From Bin87 sp965261195 (lineage in GTDB: Bacteria > Chloroflexota > Dehalococcoidia > Lucifugimonadales > UBA3495), in contig OZ253455.1 of assembly GCA_965261195.1 (NCBI GenBank), forward strand, positions 4,092,001-4,156,000: DNA of 64,000 nucleotides, in the 5' to 3' direction. The notes under the pieces were generated by a model, which was not told the DNA's origin, made no database searches, and was given only the letters and a program-made list of their open reading frames with translations. Below, one piece after another: positions 17,353 to 26,171 of the stretch. A program made the position numbers and the translations under genes. Position 1 is the stretch's first letter, and each line of letters starts with the position of its first letter.

Positions 17353-18267
17353 TTAGATAATACCCCCGATGACTACCAGTATTACGCCACTGAATGCCAT
17401 CAAAGTTCCAATCACCAATTCCCTGGAAATAGTTTCGGTGCGCCGCAGGAAAATGCTCGCCAGCGCCAGCGTTACCAGGGGATTGCATGACACAATGGGA
17501 CTGAGTACCAGGATGCTGGAACCTTCGCGGCTAATCGCGAAATACAGGCTCATCACCGCGCAGGCGGCGGACAAACCGGCCAGAAACATGAACACCGAGC
17601 CGCGCCCGGCCCGCGTTACTCCCGCCACCGCTTGCCGTCCGAACCAGGGCGACAGCACCAGCATGGCGAAAAACATACTGCCGGCCGCCATTATGAACGG
17701 AGAACCGAACAGGTCGGTCAGCACTTTCCCGCTCAGCGTCCCCGCGCCGTAGCAGGCCGCCGACATCAGCGCCAGGCCATAACCAAGCACGGACTTCCAG
17801 TCCCGACCCCAGCTTTGCTTCAGGAAGTTGCCTCCCGTCAGCGCCAGACCGACTACCACCACGACCGTCCCGATGCCGATGAACACCGTCAGATGTTCGT
17901 CAAATCCCGGCACTCCAATCTGGGTGAATAGGATGGCGTAGAACGCTGAAAATAGCGCCGCCGCCCCGATAATCGGCGTAACGCGAGACGCCCCTAGCAG
18001 GCTGATGGCGACGTACTGCTGCGTGCGCCCGCCCATATAAGTGAGGATGCCGTTGCCCAGAAACCAAACCATCGCGATGGCCGGCAGGGCGATAACCGCC
18101 TGGAAATCGAACGCCAGCGCCAGCGCCCCGGCGAGCATTGTCGAAGCCACCAGCGACACGAGTGTGCCGGGCATTGGGGACATTCCCTGCATCCCCACGC
18201 GGGCAAAAATAGCGGCGCTGCCAAATCCCAGCACCGAAATGCACGCCAACCCGATGGACAAAAGCAT
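17353..18267 (-). CDS. EamA/DMT-type membrane transporter
   Basis: The 304-residue protein has about ten hydrophobic helices in two halves, the layout of drug/metabolite (EamA) transporters. Recognisable features are GRTQQYVAISLLGASRVTPI at the end of the first half and ILVLSPIVSCNPLVTLALAS with RRTETISRELVIGTLMAFSG near the C-terminus. The substrate cannot be inferred. The ATG lies 3 bp after the purQ stop, so the two are co-transcribed on the minus strand. The IS66 copy 2 right end is only about 15 bp past its stop. Confidence 0.8.
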   Translation of the reverse strand: MLLSIGLACISVLGFGSAAIFARVGMQGMSPMPGTLVSLVASTMLAGALALAFDFQAVIALPAIAMVWFLGNGILTYMGGRTQQYVAISLLGASRVTPIIGAAALFSAFYAILFTQIGVPGFDEHLTVFIGIGTVVVVVGLALTGGNFLKQSWGRDWKSVLGYGLALMSAACYGAGTLSGKVLTDLFGSPFIMAAGSMFFAMLVLSPWFGRQAVAGVTRAGRGSVFMFLAGLSAACAVMSLYFAISREGSSILVLSPIVSCNPLVTLALASIFLRRTETISRELVIGTLMAFSGVILVVIGGII

Positions 18268-18270
18268 CTG

Positions 18271-18984
18271 TCAGCGCCCGGCTCCCACGTCGGTCCCGGC
18301 TCCCACGTCGGTCATGGAACCGAAAATCAGGTTGCCATCGTCAGAACCCAGCAAAAGCTCACAGCTGCGCTCCGGGTGAGGCATCATCCCCAGCACATTG
18401 CCCCGCTCGTTCAGGATGCCGGCGATGTTGGCGACCGAACCGTTCGGATTGGCCTCGGCTGTTGCCGCGCCCTCGGCATCGCAATAGCGGAACAGGATGC
18501 GGCGCTGCTCCTCCAGTTCCTGGAGAGTCCCGGCATCGGCAAAGTAGCTGCCCTCCCCGTGGGAAACCGGCACTTCCAGCACCTGCCCGGACGCGCAGCG
18601 TCGGCTGAAGGGTGTATCGGTGCGCTCCGTCCGGAGGCGAGTCCACTGGCAGCGATATTGCAGATGTTCGTTGCGACGCAATGCGCCCGGCAGCAATCCC
18701 GCCTCGCAAAGAATCTGGAACCCGTTGCAGATGCCGATTACCAGGCCGCCGGCTGCGGCAAATTCTTTGACTGCACCCATTACCGGCGAAAATCGGGCGA
18801 TTGCTCCGGCACGCAGGTAATCTCCATAGGAAAAACCGCCCGGCACGATAATCGCGTCGCAGCCGGTCAGATTATCATCCTGATGCCAGATGTAATCGGC
18901 TTCCTGGCCCAATACGCCGTTCACGGCGTGATGGCAATCGGTTTCGCTCCAGGTGCCCGGAAAGACTAGGATGCCGAAGCGCAT
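18271..18984 (-). CDS. purQ: phosphoribosylformylglycinamidine synthase subunit PurQ
   Basis: This is the class I glutamine amidotransferase that supplies ammonia to PurL in purine synthesis. The 237-residue protein has MRFGILVFPGTWSETDC at the start, PGGFSYGDYLRAGAIAR, the nucleophile motif GICNGFQ (Cys about 86), and the His/Glu pair in MMPHPERS near 203-205. The C-terminus ends in a duplicated TDVGAG, encoded by a 15-bp tandem repeat at 18279-18308, beyond the usual end. No purL is nearby. It is followed by the YqeY gene upstream and EamA downstream on the same strand. Confidence 0.93.
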   Translation of the reverse strand: MRFGILVFPGTWSETDCHHAVNGVLGQEADYIWHQDDNLTGCDAIIVPGGFSYGDYLRAGAIARFSPVMGAVKEFAAAGGLVIGICNGFQILCEAGLLPGALRRNEHLQYRCQWTRLRTERTDTPFSRRCASGQVLEVPVSHGEGSYFADAGTLQELEEQRRILFRYCDAEGAATAEANPNGSVANIAGILNERGNVLGMMPHPERSCELLLGSDDGNLIFGSMTDVGAGTDVGAGR

Positions 18985-18992
18985 GGCGAGAA

Positions 18993-19445
18993 TCAGCCAG
19001 CGGTTTCCAGCAGGCGCGCCACGACGGCATTGACAGCGCCGCCATCGGCCTTGCCGCGCACCTGCGGCATAATCCTTCCCATCACCTTGCCCCGGTCGGA
19101 AAGCCCGGTAGCGCCCAGATCGGCAATGGCCTGGCGAGCCAGCGCTTCCAACTCTGCCACGCCCAACTGCTCCGGCAGGTATTCCTGCACCACTGCCAGC
19201 GCCGCCGTTTCCTGCAATACCAGGTCGTCGCGGCCGCCATCGCTGAACATCTGGATGCTTTCGCGCCGATCCTTGACCTGCTTGGCCACCACGTCCACCA
19301 CGCCGGCTTCATCCAGCTCTTTGAGGTTGTTCTTTTCAACCATTTGAATCTGGCTTTTCAGAAACCGCAGCGCGTCCAGCCGTTCCTGATCCCGTGCGCG
19401 CATAGCGTGGCGAATATCTTCTTCCAAACGTTCCTTAATGCTCAC
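18993..19445 (-). CDS. GatB/YqeY-domain protein
   Basis: YqeY proteins share the tRNA-binding tail domain of GatB; their role is poorly defined. The GTG at 19445 (VSIKERLEEDIRHAMRARD) gives 150 residues, the usual family length of about 148. The ATG at 19484 would add 13 residues. Conserved family features are RFLKSQIQMVEKNN, QEYLPEQLGVAELEALARQ and the C-terminal GKVMGRIMPQVRGKADGGAV. It ends 9 bp before purQ, so they probably form an operon. Confidence 0.88.
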   Translation of the reverse strand: MSIKERLEEDIRHAMRARDQERLDALRFLKSQIQMVEKNNLKELDEAGVVDVVAKQVKDRRESIQMFSDGGRDDLVLQETAALAVVQEYLPEQLGVAELEALARQAIADLGATGLSDRGKVMGRIMPQVRGKADGGAVNAVVARLLETAG

Positions 19446-19568
19446 AATCGCACCGCCGAAATATATGCCGCGAGGCCCAACCAAAGGTGGCTTGAGAGCC
19501 GGCTGGCCAGTCCATTCATGCTACAACGCCAGTGCCCCCAAAGCAACCGTGCTATAATTTGCCAACGT

Positions 19569-19655
19569 GCCGAAGTGGCGGAATGGTAGACGCGCCGGTC
19601 TCAAAAACCGGTGGGAGTAAATCCCGTGTCGGTTCGAGTCCGACCTTCGGCACCA
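19569..19655 (+). tRNA. tRNA-Leu(CAA)
   Basis: The acceptor stem GCCGAAG pairs with CTTCGGC, followed by discriminator A and an encoded CCA (19653-19655). The anticodon arm CCGGT-CTCAAAA-ACCGG gives anticodon CAA. There is a long variable arm (GTGGGAGTAAATCCCGT) as in class II tRNAs, and the T arm has GGTTCGAGTCC. All features fit leucine. Confidence 0.95.
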
Positions 19656-20219
19656 GTTGCTCAGTAAGCCTAGATCCCCGTTTGGATTGGGTATCAATAA
19701 GAACGATGGCGGTAGAAATGCCGCCATTTTGCCGCTATTGATGGCGGCAACGCGTATGTTTGGGCTAATTCATACCTAATCGAGATCGAGCACACGGGTT
19801 CGGTCTCGTCCTTATTGAGGTTCAATAGGGTGCCGGCAATTACTGGTGCGGAGCGTTTTTGGAGCGGTGCAAAAACTACCACGCCACGCTGGTGGATGTA
19901 CTCAGTCCGTCAAAGCCTCATAGGCTTGCGTAACTATCGATCACCATCGACCGAGTAGATGACGCCACGACTGTACTTCCAGCTGCTGTTGGGTTTGTGT
20001 CGATTGCGAAGCTGGATTGACGTGGCCCTGGTACACGGGAATCCGGGCCTCTTCCTGATTTGCGCCATTTACATACTGTCCCTTCGGGCGAACCACCGCG
20101 GGTAGCAATAAGAGACGGAGGCCGGCGCAACGCACGTCAAGTCAGATCGATCGATGCTTTACGGCGGGTCTTGCCGACGGGCTGGCCCGCTTCTCCAAGT
20201 TAGAGGGTGTGTGACAAAT
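19656..20219. other. intergenic, with a terminator-like hairpin after the tRNA
   Basis: ATGGCGG (19706-19712) and CCGCCAT (19721-19727) form a 7-bp stem followed by TTTT, a reasonable rho-independent terminator for the tRNA. The remaining 490 bp hold no supportable gene. The last ~20 bp (GAGGGTGTGTGACAAATGGG) look like the right terminal repeat of the IS5-type element that follows. Confidence 0.5.
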
Positions 20220-20223
20220 GGGT

Positions 20224-20454
20224 TCAGGCGGGTTGGAGCCGTTTGAGCATCAGGTTGACCATGGCGATCCGTACCCACGCTTCACTGCTATCGGCGCGCT
20301 CTGCATAGTCTTTGCTCAACCGTCGGCATTTGCTCAGCCAGGCTAGGGTGCGTTCCACCACCCAACGTCTGGGCAGGACCTCGAAGTGGTGGGTGTCGGG
20401 TTTGCGTTTGACCACGGTCAGCAGCCAACCGCCGGTGGCCCAGGCCTACGGCCC
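20224..20454 (-). pseudogene. IS5-type transposase, C-terminal part (split gene)
   Basis: The frame reads GGWLLTVVKRKPDTHHFEVL, then RRWVVERTLAWLSKCRRLSKDY and the C-terminal SEAWVRIAMVNLMLKRLQPA. This is the end of an IS5-family (IS427/IS1031-like) DDE transposase with the conserved Glu in VVERTLAW. It stops at the TA where IS630 copy F begins; the N-terminal half lies at 22931-23250. Confidence 0.8.
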
Positions 20455-20456
20455 TA

Positions 20457-21703
<1,247 letters not shown>

Positions 21704-21705
21704 TA

Positions 21706-22928
21706 GTACTCAATCAATGTTGGAATTGAAGGGATAGAGGCGATGCAATTTGGTTCTGGCGTCCTGGGTGTTGAACCGCCAGTTGATGGTGGCCTTGGAG
21801 GCGTTGCGCTGGACCTCATAGGCGTTGATGGCTCGCTGCAGGGCAGTCTCGTCGGGATTACGCCCCTGGAGACAGGCCCGGGTCAACACGCTGAACTCGA
21901 TCTCCGCCATGTTCAGCCAACTGGCGTGCTGGGGCGTGTGGTGAAATTCCAGCCGCCTGACGATGCGCCGAGCTTCGGCGGCGGGGAAGGTCTCGTAGAG
22001 GGAGGCCATACGATGGGTATTCAGATTGTCCAGCGCCACTCGGACCACCGGAGCATCTGGGTAGGCCTCATCCACCAGCCACCGCATCTGGTGGGCAAAG
22101 TCTGCCATGGCGCGTCGCTCGGTGATCGCCACGTGTCGCCAGCCGGCCAGGGGCTCGCAAGTCAGGAAGCTGTTGCGCGTACCGGCGCGGCGATACTCGT
22201 AATCCTGACGCCGCGGTGGTCCCGGCTGCACCGGAATGGGCGGCCTGGTGTCGGCCAGCAACTGAGTGGAAGTCTCATCAAAGCAGACCACCGGCCGGTC
22301 CGGGTCGTAGGGCTCAGCATACAAGTCCAGCACGTCCTCCATCGCCGCCACGAATTCACCCCCTACCTTGGGGATACACCACTGCTGCTTCCGCCACGGC
22401 TGGAGGACGTTTTTTTGAGCCTCAACCGCACCGTCTCATGGGACAGGGACTCCACCAACCCCAACTCCACCACTCGGTCGGCCAAAAGATGCAGGGTCCA
22501 GTAGTCGTGGCCAGCGGGCGCTGGGCTGCACGCCAGGGCGATCAGGTGGGCCTCCCCCTTGTCATCAAGCTTCCGGTATCGGTTGGCCTGGACCCGGTCC
22601 TGCAACACGCCATCTAAACCTTCCTCAGCGTACTGCCGTTTGGCGCGGTACACCGTACCCTTGGAGATGTCCAAAGCGGCCGCCACCTGTGGTGCGGTCC
22701 ATCCCTCATCTACTTTCAGCAGGGTGCGCGCTCGGGCGATGATACGCGCCGAACTTTTGCCGCTGCGAATCAGCTGGCTCAGTCGCTCGCGTTCCTCCGG
22801 CGTCAACTGTACCGCGTATTGCTCTAAGGCCATGATTACTACACCTTCACACCACTCTATTTTGCAGTCAGCGTAGCACTTGGAAGCCTTTCCCTAAAAC
22901 TACCTACAATGCTGATTTGAACCAGTAC
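21706..22928 (-). mobile_element. IS630-type element, subfamily 2 (copy E)
   Basis: The element runs between TA 21704-21705 (shared with copy F) and TA 22929-22930. The ends GTACTCAATCAATGTTGG and CTGATTTGAACCAGTAC are imperfect inverted repeats. Together F and E form a tandem insert that splits the IS5-type gene. Confidence 0.82.
21710..22833 (-). CDS. IS630-family transposase, subfamily 2 (A7 frameshift site)
   Basis: The N-terminal frame (22363-22833) starts MALEQYAVQLTPEERERLSQ and has the helix-turn-helix ALDISKGTVYRAKRQYAEEG. The C-terminal frame (21710 to about 22420) has VVCFDETSTQLLADT, VRVALDNLNTHRMASLYETF and HASWLNMAEIEFSVL. They join at a run of seven A near 22410-22416, as in copies A and B. 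This is the intact reference for the truncated copy D and lacks the 24-bp insert. Confidence 0.83.
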
Positions 22929-23024
22929 TAGTCGGCCTGCGTAGCCAGCATCCGCCCAGATCACCCGCAGCCGGAGGAACCGGCCCAACAGTTTGGTCAA
23001 CACCAATTTGGCGCCGTCCAGATC

Positions 23025-23049
23025 CCCGTGTCGTGGCACGGGGCCGGCT
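23025..23049 (-). repeat. 25-bp palindromic insert, site 4 (in the IS5-type gene)
   Basis: The minus strand begins AGCCGGCCCCGTGCC and ends ACACGGG. CCCCGTG and CACGGGG form a 7-bp stem. It lies exactly between codons for NIQ and DLDG of the transposase. With 25 bp instead of 24 it causes a frameshift, the only out-of-frame member of the set. Confidence 0.85.
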
Positions 23050-23094
23050 CTGAATGTTGGCAGCATGCACCACCACCGTCAGCAGCAATCCCAT

Positions 23095-23118
23095 AGCCGG
23101 CCCCGTACTTGATACGGC
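23095..23118 (+). repeat. 24-bp palindromic insert, site 3 (in the IS5-type gene)
   Basis: The plus strand begins AGCCGGCCCCGTACTT and ends GATACGGC. It is 46 bp from site 4 in the same gene, in the opposite orientation. On the coding strand it adds AVSSTGPA between VVDT and MGLLL without changing the frame. Confidence 0.88.
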
Positions 23119-23245
23119 GGTGTCCACCACGATGTGCTGCTGGCGTCCGGTTACCCGTTGTTACAGCAAAAACGGCGGCCTCAGCTCTCTGTCCGACCGC
23201 CACTCAATGCGCGCATTCACCTGACCGACCTTCTCCATTGCGTCC

Positions 23246-23671
23246 TTATCCCGCCACCGGCGTTGCGCCGTCAATCGTCAACTCGAAACTGCTGACGTCG
23301 GCGGGGCGGTTGCCGGGGTAGGTGGGGCGCTGGGGCGACCTTACGTCAAGTTCCATCCCGATGACAGCAGCCTGGGGTACGGTCAGCCACTTTGAGCCTG
23401 GTAGAGCCAGGCAGTCGAATTCCGGGGCTGTCTTACGGTCGCAGATATAACCGGGCGCAACGGGAATGTTCAGTTGGAACGGGTCTCGGCTCACCATGCG
23501 CTTCGAGACAAAGATTATTTCCAGGTACTCAATTTCATCGGCATCCGGGTTGAACCTGGCGATAATCAAGTCTGCAATGTCCGCTGTTTCCTGGCCACGA
23601 TAAGTGTGGCATTTCTTGATACACAAAACGTCCGCTGTAGTGGAGTAGTCGAAGCTTAGTTTCCTATCCAT
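23246..23671 (-). CDS. DUF2283-like protein, possible antitoxin partner
   Basis: The 141-residue protein opens with KLSFDYSTTADVLCI and IIARFNPDADEIEYLEIIFV, the pattern of DUF2283-type small proteins, and then has an unrelated C-terminal half (about residues 60-141) that I cannot place. The ATG at 23671 overlaps the end of the upstream toxin-like frame by 16 bp, with AAAGGAG 8 nt upstream, so the two are translationally coupled. Such pairs behave like toxin-antitoxin modules in many genomes, but that role is inferred from layout only. Confidence 0.55.
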   Translation of the reverse strand: MDRKLSFDYSTTADVLCIKKCHTYRGQETADIADLIIARFNPDADEIEYLEIIFVSKRMVSRDPFQLNIPVAPGYICDRKTAPEFDCLALPGSKWLTVPQAAVIGMELDVRSPQRPTYPGNRPADVSSFELTIDGATPVAG

Positions 23672-23970
23672 TCCGTTGCTCCTTTCGCCGGCTTCTCAGC
23701 GATGTATGCGGTTACAATCCAGTCGCGCGGGTCGACATCGCTGACCACCACCACAATGACGTACTTGGCGCGGGGTTCATCCCATCGCGTAAATAAGCGA
23801 GTGTTTTCGTGGGTTTGACTGCGCTGGATGTGTTCCGGTTCGGCCAGGGTTGTTGCGATGTACTGGTAGAAGTCAAGGAGCAGTTCCGAGTGGTTTTCTC
23901 TGATGTGCCGCTCCCGCTCCGCATCGAGTTCTACCAGACCGTCCAGATAGGGGCATTAGAAGAAGGTCAT
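23656..23970 (-). pseudogene. PBECR/barnase-like toxin-type gene with an early stop
   Basis: The frame from the ATG at 23970 reads MTFF, a TAA at codon 5, then CPYLDGLVELDAERERHIRE, DFYQYIATTLAEPEHIQRS, FTRWDEPRAKYVIVVVVSDV and DWIVTAYIAEKPAKGATEW. The order (approaching His, HIQRS, a long beta strand, then W-VTAY) resembles phage barnase/EndoU-like PBECR nucleases; I give this from memory of the fold, not a search. No other start precedes the conserved part, so either the gene is dead or a non-standard start is used. It overlaps the DUF2283-like gene by 16 bp. Confidence 0.45.
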
Positions 23971-24001
23971 GCTGCGCCTTCTTCAACTACCTTCATTCGT
24001 A

Positions 24002-24454
24002 TCAAGCGGGCAGTATCGGCGGCGCCTCTTCCAACAGACCGGTTACAGCATGATCGGCGGACTCCAGATCCGATACGTCCAGCATAGTGGGCATCAGGCC
24101 CCGGTGGATTTTTACCGGCTTGGCAGGTTTGGCAATGTGTCCCCGCTCCAAGTCAACCTTGTACCCTAGTGTACGCAACGCGTTAGCGCCAATGGTCGGC
24201 TCCTCTGCCGGCACCACATCCAGGTCGATGTAGCAATCCGCGAAATTCACTCCCGCCTGGTATCTTTTGCTTATGATTGGCCTTCTGTCATCGCTTGTCG
24301 GCTCGTCGGAAGCGAACATGGACGGTTGCAAGTCAAGGGCATCAATATCGATTTTGGGCAGGCCGATGTGGTGTCCCTCTTCGACTACCAAGAAGTGACA
24401 TTCCCGCATAGCCGACTTGCCGATGATGCTGCCTTTGATGTAAGCGTTACCCAT
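24002..24454 (-). CDS. retropepsin-like (clan AA) protein lacking the catalytic DTG
   Basis: The 150-residue protein starts MGNAYIKGSIIGKSAMRECH. It aligns by eye with its neighbour at 24471-24824: YIKGSIIGKS with YARGSITGKT, LPKIDIDALDLQ with LPQIDIDELRLD, and ANALRTLGYKVDLERGHI with YELLQELGFLVDFASERI. Where the neighbour has FLVDTGSTW, this protein has FLVVEEGHHIG, so the catalytic Asp-Thr-Gly is gone. The C-terminus extends about 40 residues further (KPVKIHRGLMPTML onwards). Probably a paralogue that has lost protease activity. Confidence 0.6.
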   Translation of the reverse strand: MGNAYIKGSIIGKSAMRECHFLVVEEGHHIGLPKIDIDALDLQPSMFASDEPTSDDRRPIISKRYQAGVNFADCYIDLDVVPAEEPTIGANALRTLGYKVDLERGHIAKPAKPVKIHRGLMPTMLDVSDLESADHAVTGLLEEAPPILPA

Positions 24455-24470
24455 TTTTCAACCTCGCTTG

Positions 24471-24824
24471 CTATCGGGAACCGGCATTAAAATCCGTGCG
24501 CTGTACGATGCGCTCGCTTGCGAAGTCAACCAAAAAGCCCAATTCCTGCAGGAGTTCGTATCCAACCATTGGCCGCCTCGCCGGCACAACTCGCGCTTGG
24601 AACGCTACACCTTCCAGAATACCAGCGGCGCTATAAAAAGGTCTGCGAATTACATCGGTTGGGGTTTCGATTATCGCCTCTTGCCCGTGCATTTGGTCAA
24701 GCCGCAGTTCGTCAATATCAATCTGTGGCAACGTCATCCATGTTGATCCGGTATCTACCAGAAAATCGTACTCCCTAGTTTCGGTTTTTCCGGTGATGCT
24801 ACCTCTGGCGTAGGTGATTCCCAT
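24471..24824 (-). CDS. retropepsin-like aspartic protease (clan AA)
   Basis: The 117-residue protein has the single aspartic-protease motif in FLVDTGSTWMTLPQI (Asp about 24) and the flap-region pattern expected of small, homodimeric clan AA proteases. ELLQELGFLVDFASERIV near the C-terminus matches the conserved LG-x-x-VD segment. It lies 17 bp upstream of its degenerate paralogue on the same strand. The substrate is unknown. Such genes often sit near toxin-antitoxin loci. Confidence 0.65.
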   Translation of the reverse strand: MGITYARGSITGKTETREYDFLVDTGSTWMTLPQIDIDELRLDQMHGQEAIIETPTDVIRRPFYSAAGILEGVAFQARVVPARRPMVGYELLQELGFLVDFASERIVQRTDFNAGSR

Positions 24825-24845
24825 GGCGTGTGATTTCGCGGCCGG

Positions 24846-26102
24846 CTATACCGGCAATATCGGCGGGGCTTCCTCCGGGAGGGTGATGTGGCGCAGGGAG
24901 AGGTGGCTGCCGTCGGTGAACCAGGGGTTGCGGGGGTTGCGGGAGGGCAGCTGCACGGTGGCCATGCCGGGGGCGGTGATTTCGCCGCGCTGGTTTTCGG
25001 TCCAGATGTCGACGTCGACCAGGGTGTTGCCGTTGTGGATGTACTTGCGGGCCACGCGCCCCTTGCAGAATTGGGTGTCGCCGTACACGTTGAACCGGCG
25101 CGTTTCGACCCGCAAACGCTTGAGGAAGGCGTCATCGCCTATCCAGTTGGTCATAAGGGTGCCCAGCCAGGAGACGCGCTGCGGGCCGTAGTCGTAAGCG
25201 CCCGGCACTCCGACGGCCTCGGCGACCGAATCGCGCAGGTGGCCGATGCCGGTGTATTCCAGGCCGCCGCCGGATTCCGGGTTGCGGAAGAAGTGGTCGG
25301 GATGGCGCATGGCCTCGCGCAGCAACACGCCGTGGGCGCTGGAACGGCCGGTACCGACCAGGAACGCGCTCACGTCCTGCAAGGATAGTGGCCCGCGCAC
25401 GACGGTTGGCAGATCTTCGCCAATCTCGGTGTCTTCAAAGTAGCGGGGCTGACCGCCGCGGGCGGTTTCACCCAGCACCTGCTCGTCGATGGCGGCCAGC
25501 TCGGCGTCGGTATACTCGTGGCGCTTGGGAACGTCGGCGTACTTGCCGCGCTCCCGCGATGCCCGCCGCTGATGCCGGGTACACCAGCCGACGACGCGGG
25601 CGGTTACCTCGTCCCGCTGGTTGGAATAGGTGGTTTCCACGTACTGTATGACCAGCCGACCGGAGTAGGCGCTCTGCTTCTCCTGAACGTCCAGCACCCG
25701 CTCCACGCAGTTGACGGCATCGCCGGGACGCAGCACGCGGAAGAACTCCCAGTCGTTGCCGGCAAAGAAGCCGTGGACGCCGGGCAGGCCCCAGCGAGTG
25801 CGCCCCGACCAGTGGCGCATATAGGGAGCGCAGGGGTGTCCGATGACACTGCCGTACTTGGAATAGACGGCGTACTCCTGGTCGCGAAACAGCGGATTGG
25901 CGTCGCCGATGCCGTTGACGAAGTTGATCATAGTGTCCAGGTTGGCCTGGCGGACGTACTGCTCGGTGCGCATCCGCACGCCGATCATGGCGCGGGCGGC
26001 GGCCAGGGCCTCGTCGGAAATGCCGCCCTCCACCTCGGGCAGGGTTTCGACTACTTGCTGTTGGGTTTCCTGTTGCGTCATAGTAATAATCCCCGTTGTC
26101 AT
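24846..26102 (-). CDS. double hot-dog MaoC-like acyl-CoA dehydratase
   Basis: The 418-residue protein probably hydrates or dehydrates acyl-CoA esters. The N-terminal half has YVRQANLDTMINFVNGIGDANPL and the second half RYFEDTEIGEDLPTVVRGPL, both typical of MaoC-type hot-dog domains. The canonical D-x4-H hydratase motif is not obvious by eye in either half. The ATG overlaps the stop of the upstream membrane-protein gene (ATGA), now separated by IS66 copy 3. It is the last gene of a CoA-ester operon with two CaiB/BaiF transferases. Confidence 0.75.
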   Translation of the reverse strand: MTTGIITMTQQETQQQVVETLPEVEGGISDEALAAARAMIGVRMRTEQYVRQANLDTMINFVNGIGDANPLFRDQEYAVYSKYGSVIGHPCAPYMRHWSGRTRWGLPGVHGFFAGNDWEFFRVLRPGDAVNCVERVLDVQEKQSAYSGRLVIQYVETTYSNQRDEVTARVVGWCTRHQRRASRERGKYADVPKRHEYTDAELAAIDEQVLGETARGGQPRYFEDTEIGEDLPTVVRGPLSLQDVSAFLVGTGRSSAHGVLLREAMRHPDHFFRNPESGGGLEYTGIGHLRDSVAEAVGVPGAYDYGPQRVSWLGTLMTNWIGDDAFLKRLRVETRRFNVYGDTQFCKGRVARKYIHNGNTLVDVDIWTENQRGEITAPGMATVQLPSRNPRNPWFTDGSHLSLRHITLPEEAPPILPV

Positions 26103-26171
26103 GCACCAACTAGTTCCTGAATTATCGTGAAACCGTATAATACGGCCAAACTTAGCATCTCCATGGAAAGC
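26099..26171 (-). pseudogene. 3' part of a small membrane-protein gene split by IS66 copy 3
   Basis: Reading on from the IS66 duplication, the frame gives MEMLSLAVLYGFTIIQELVG and stops at a TGA overlapping the start codon of the dehydratase gene. Joined to 27603-27879 with one copy of the duplicated TGGAAAGC removed, it restores a continuous frame (PLQWLS then MEMLSLAV). Only the split makes this a pseudogene. Confidence 0.75.

Larger units (their letters stand above)
22931..23250 (-). pseudogene. IS5-type transposase, N-terminal part with two palindromic inserts
   Basis: Read on the minus strand it contains HIVVDT, eight inserted residues (AVSSTGPA), then MGLLLTVVVHAANIQ, a 25-bp insert, and DLDGAKLVLTKLLGRF followed by RVIWADAGYAGRL. 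Removing both inserts restores the usual HIVVDTxGLLLxVVVHAANIQDxDGAKLVL core of IS5-family transposases. The 25-bp insert shifts the frame. The gene continues at 20454 beyond the IS630 pair; its start is missing. Confidence 0.8.

Noticed and set aside
24002..24860. Shared C-terminal EEAPPILP in the protease and the dehydratase as a repeat element
   Set aside because: DNA similarity is low outside a few codons; it may be chance or weak convergence.
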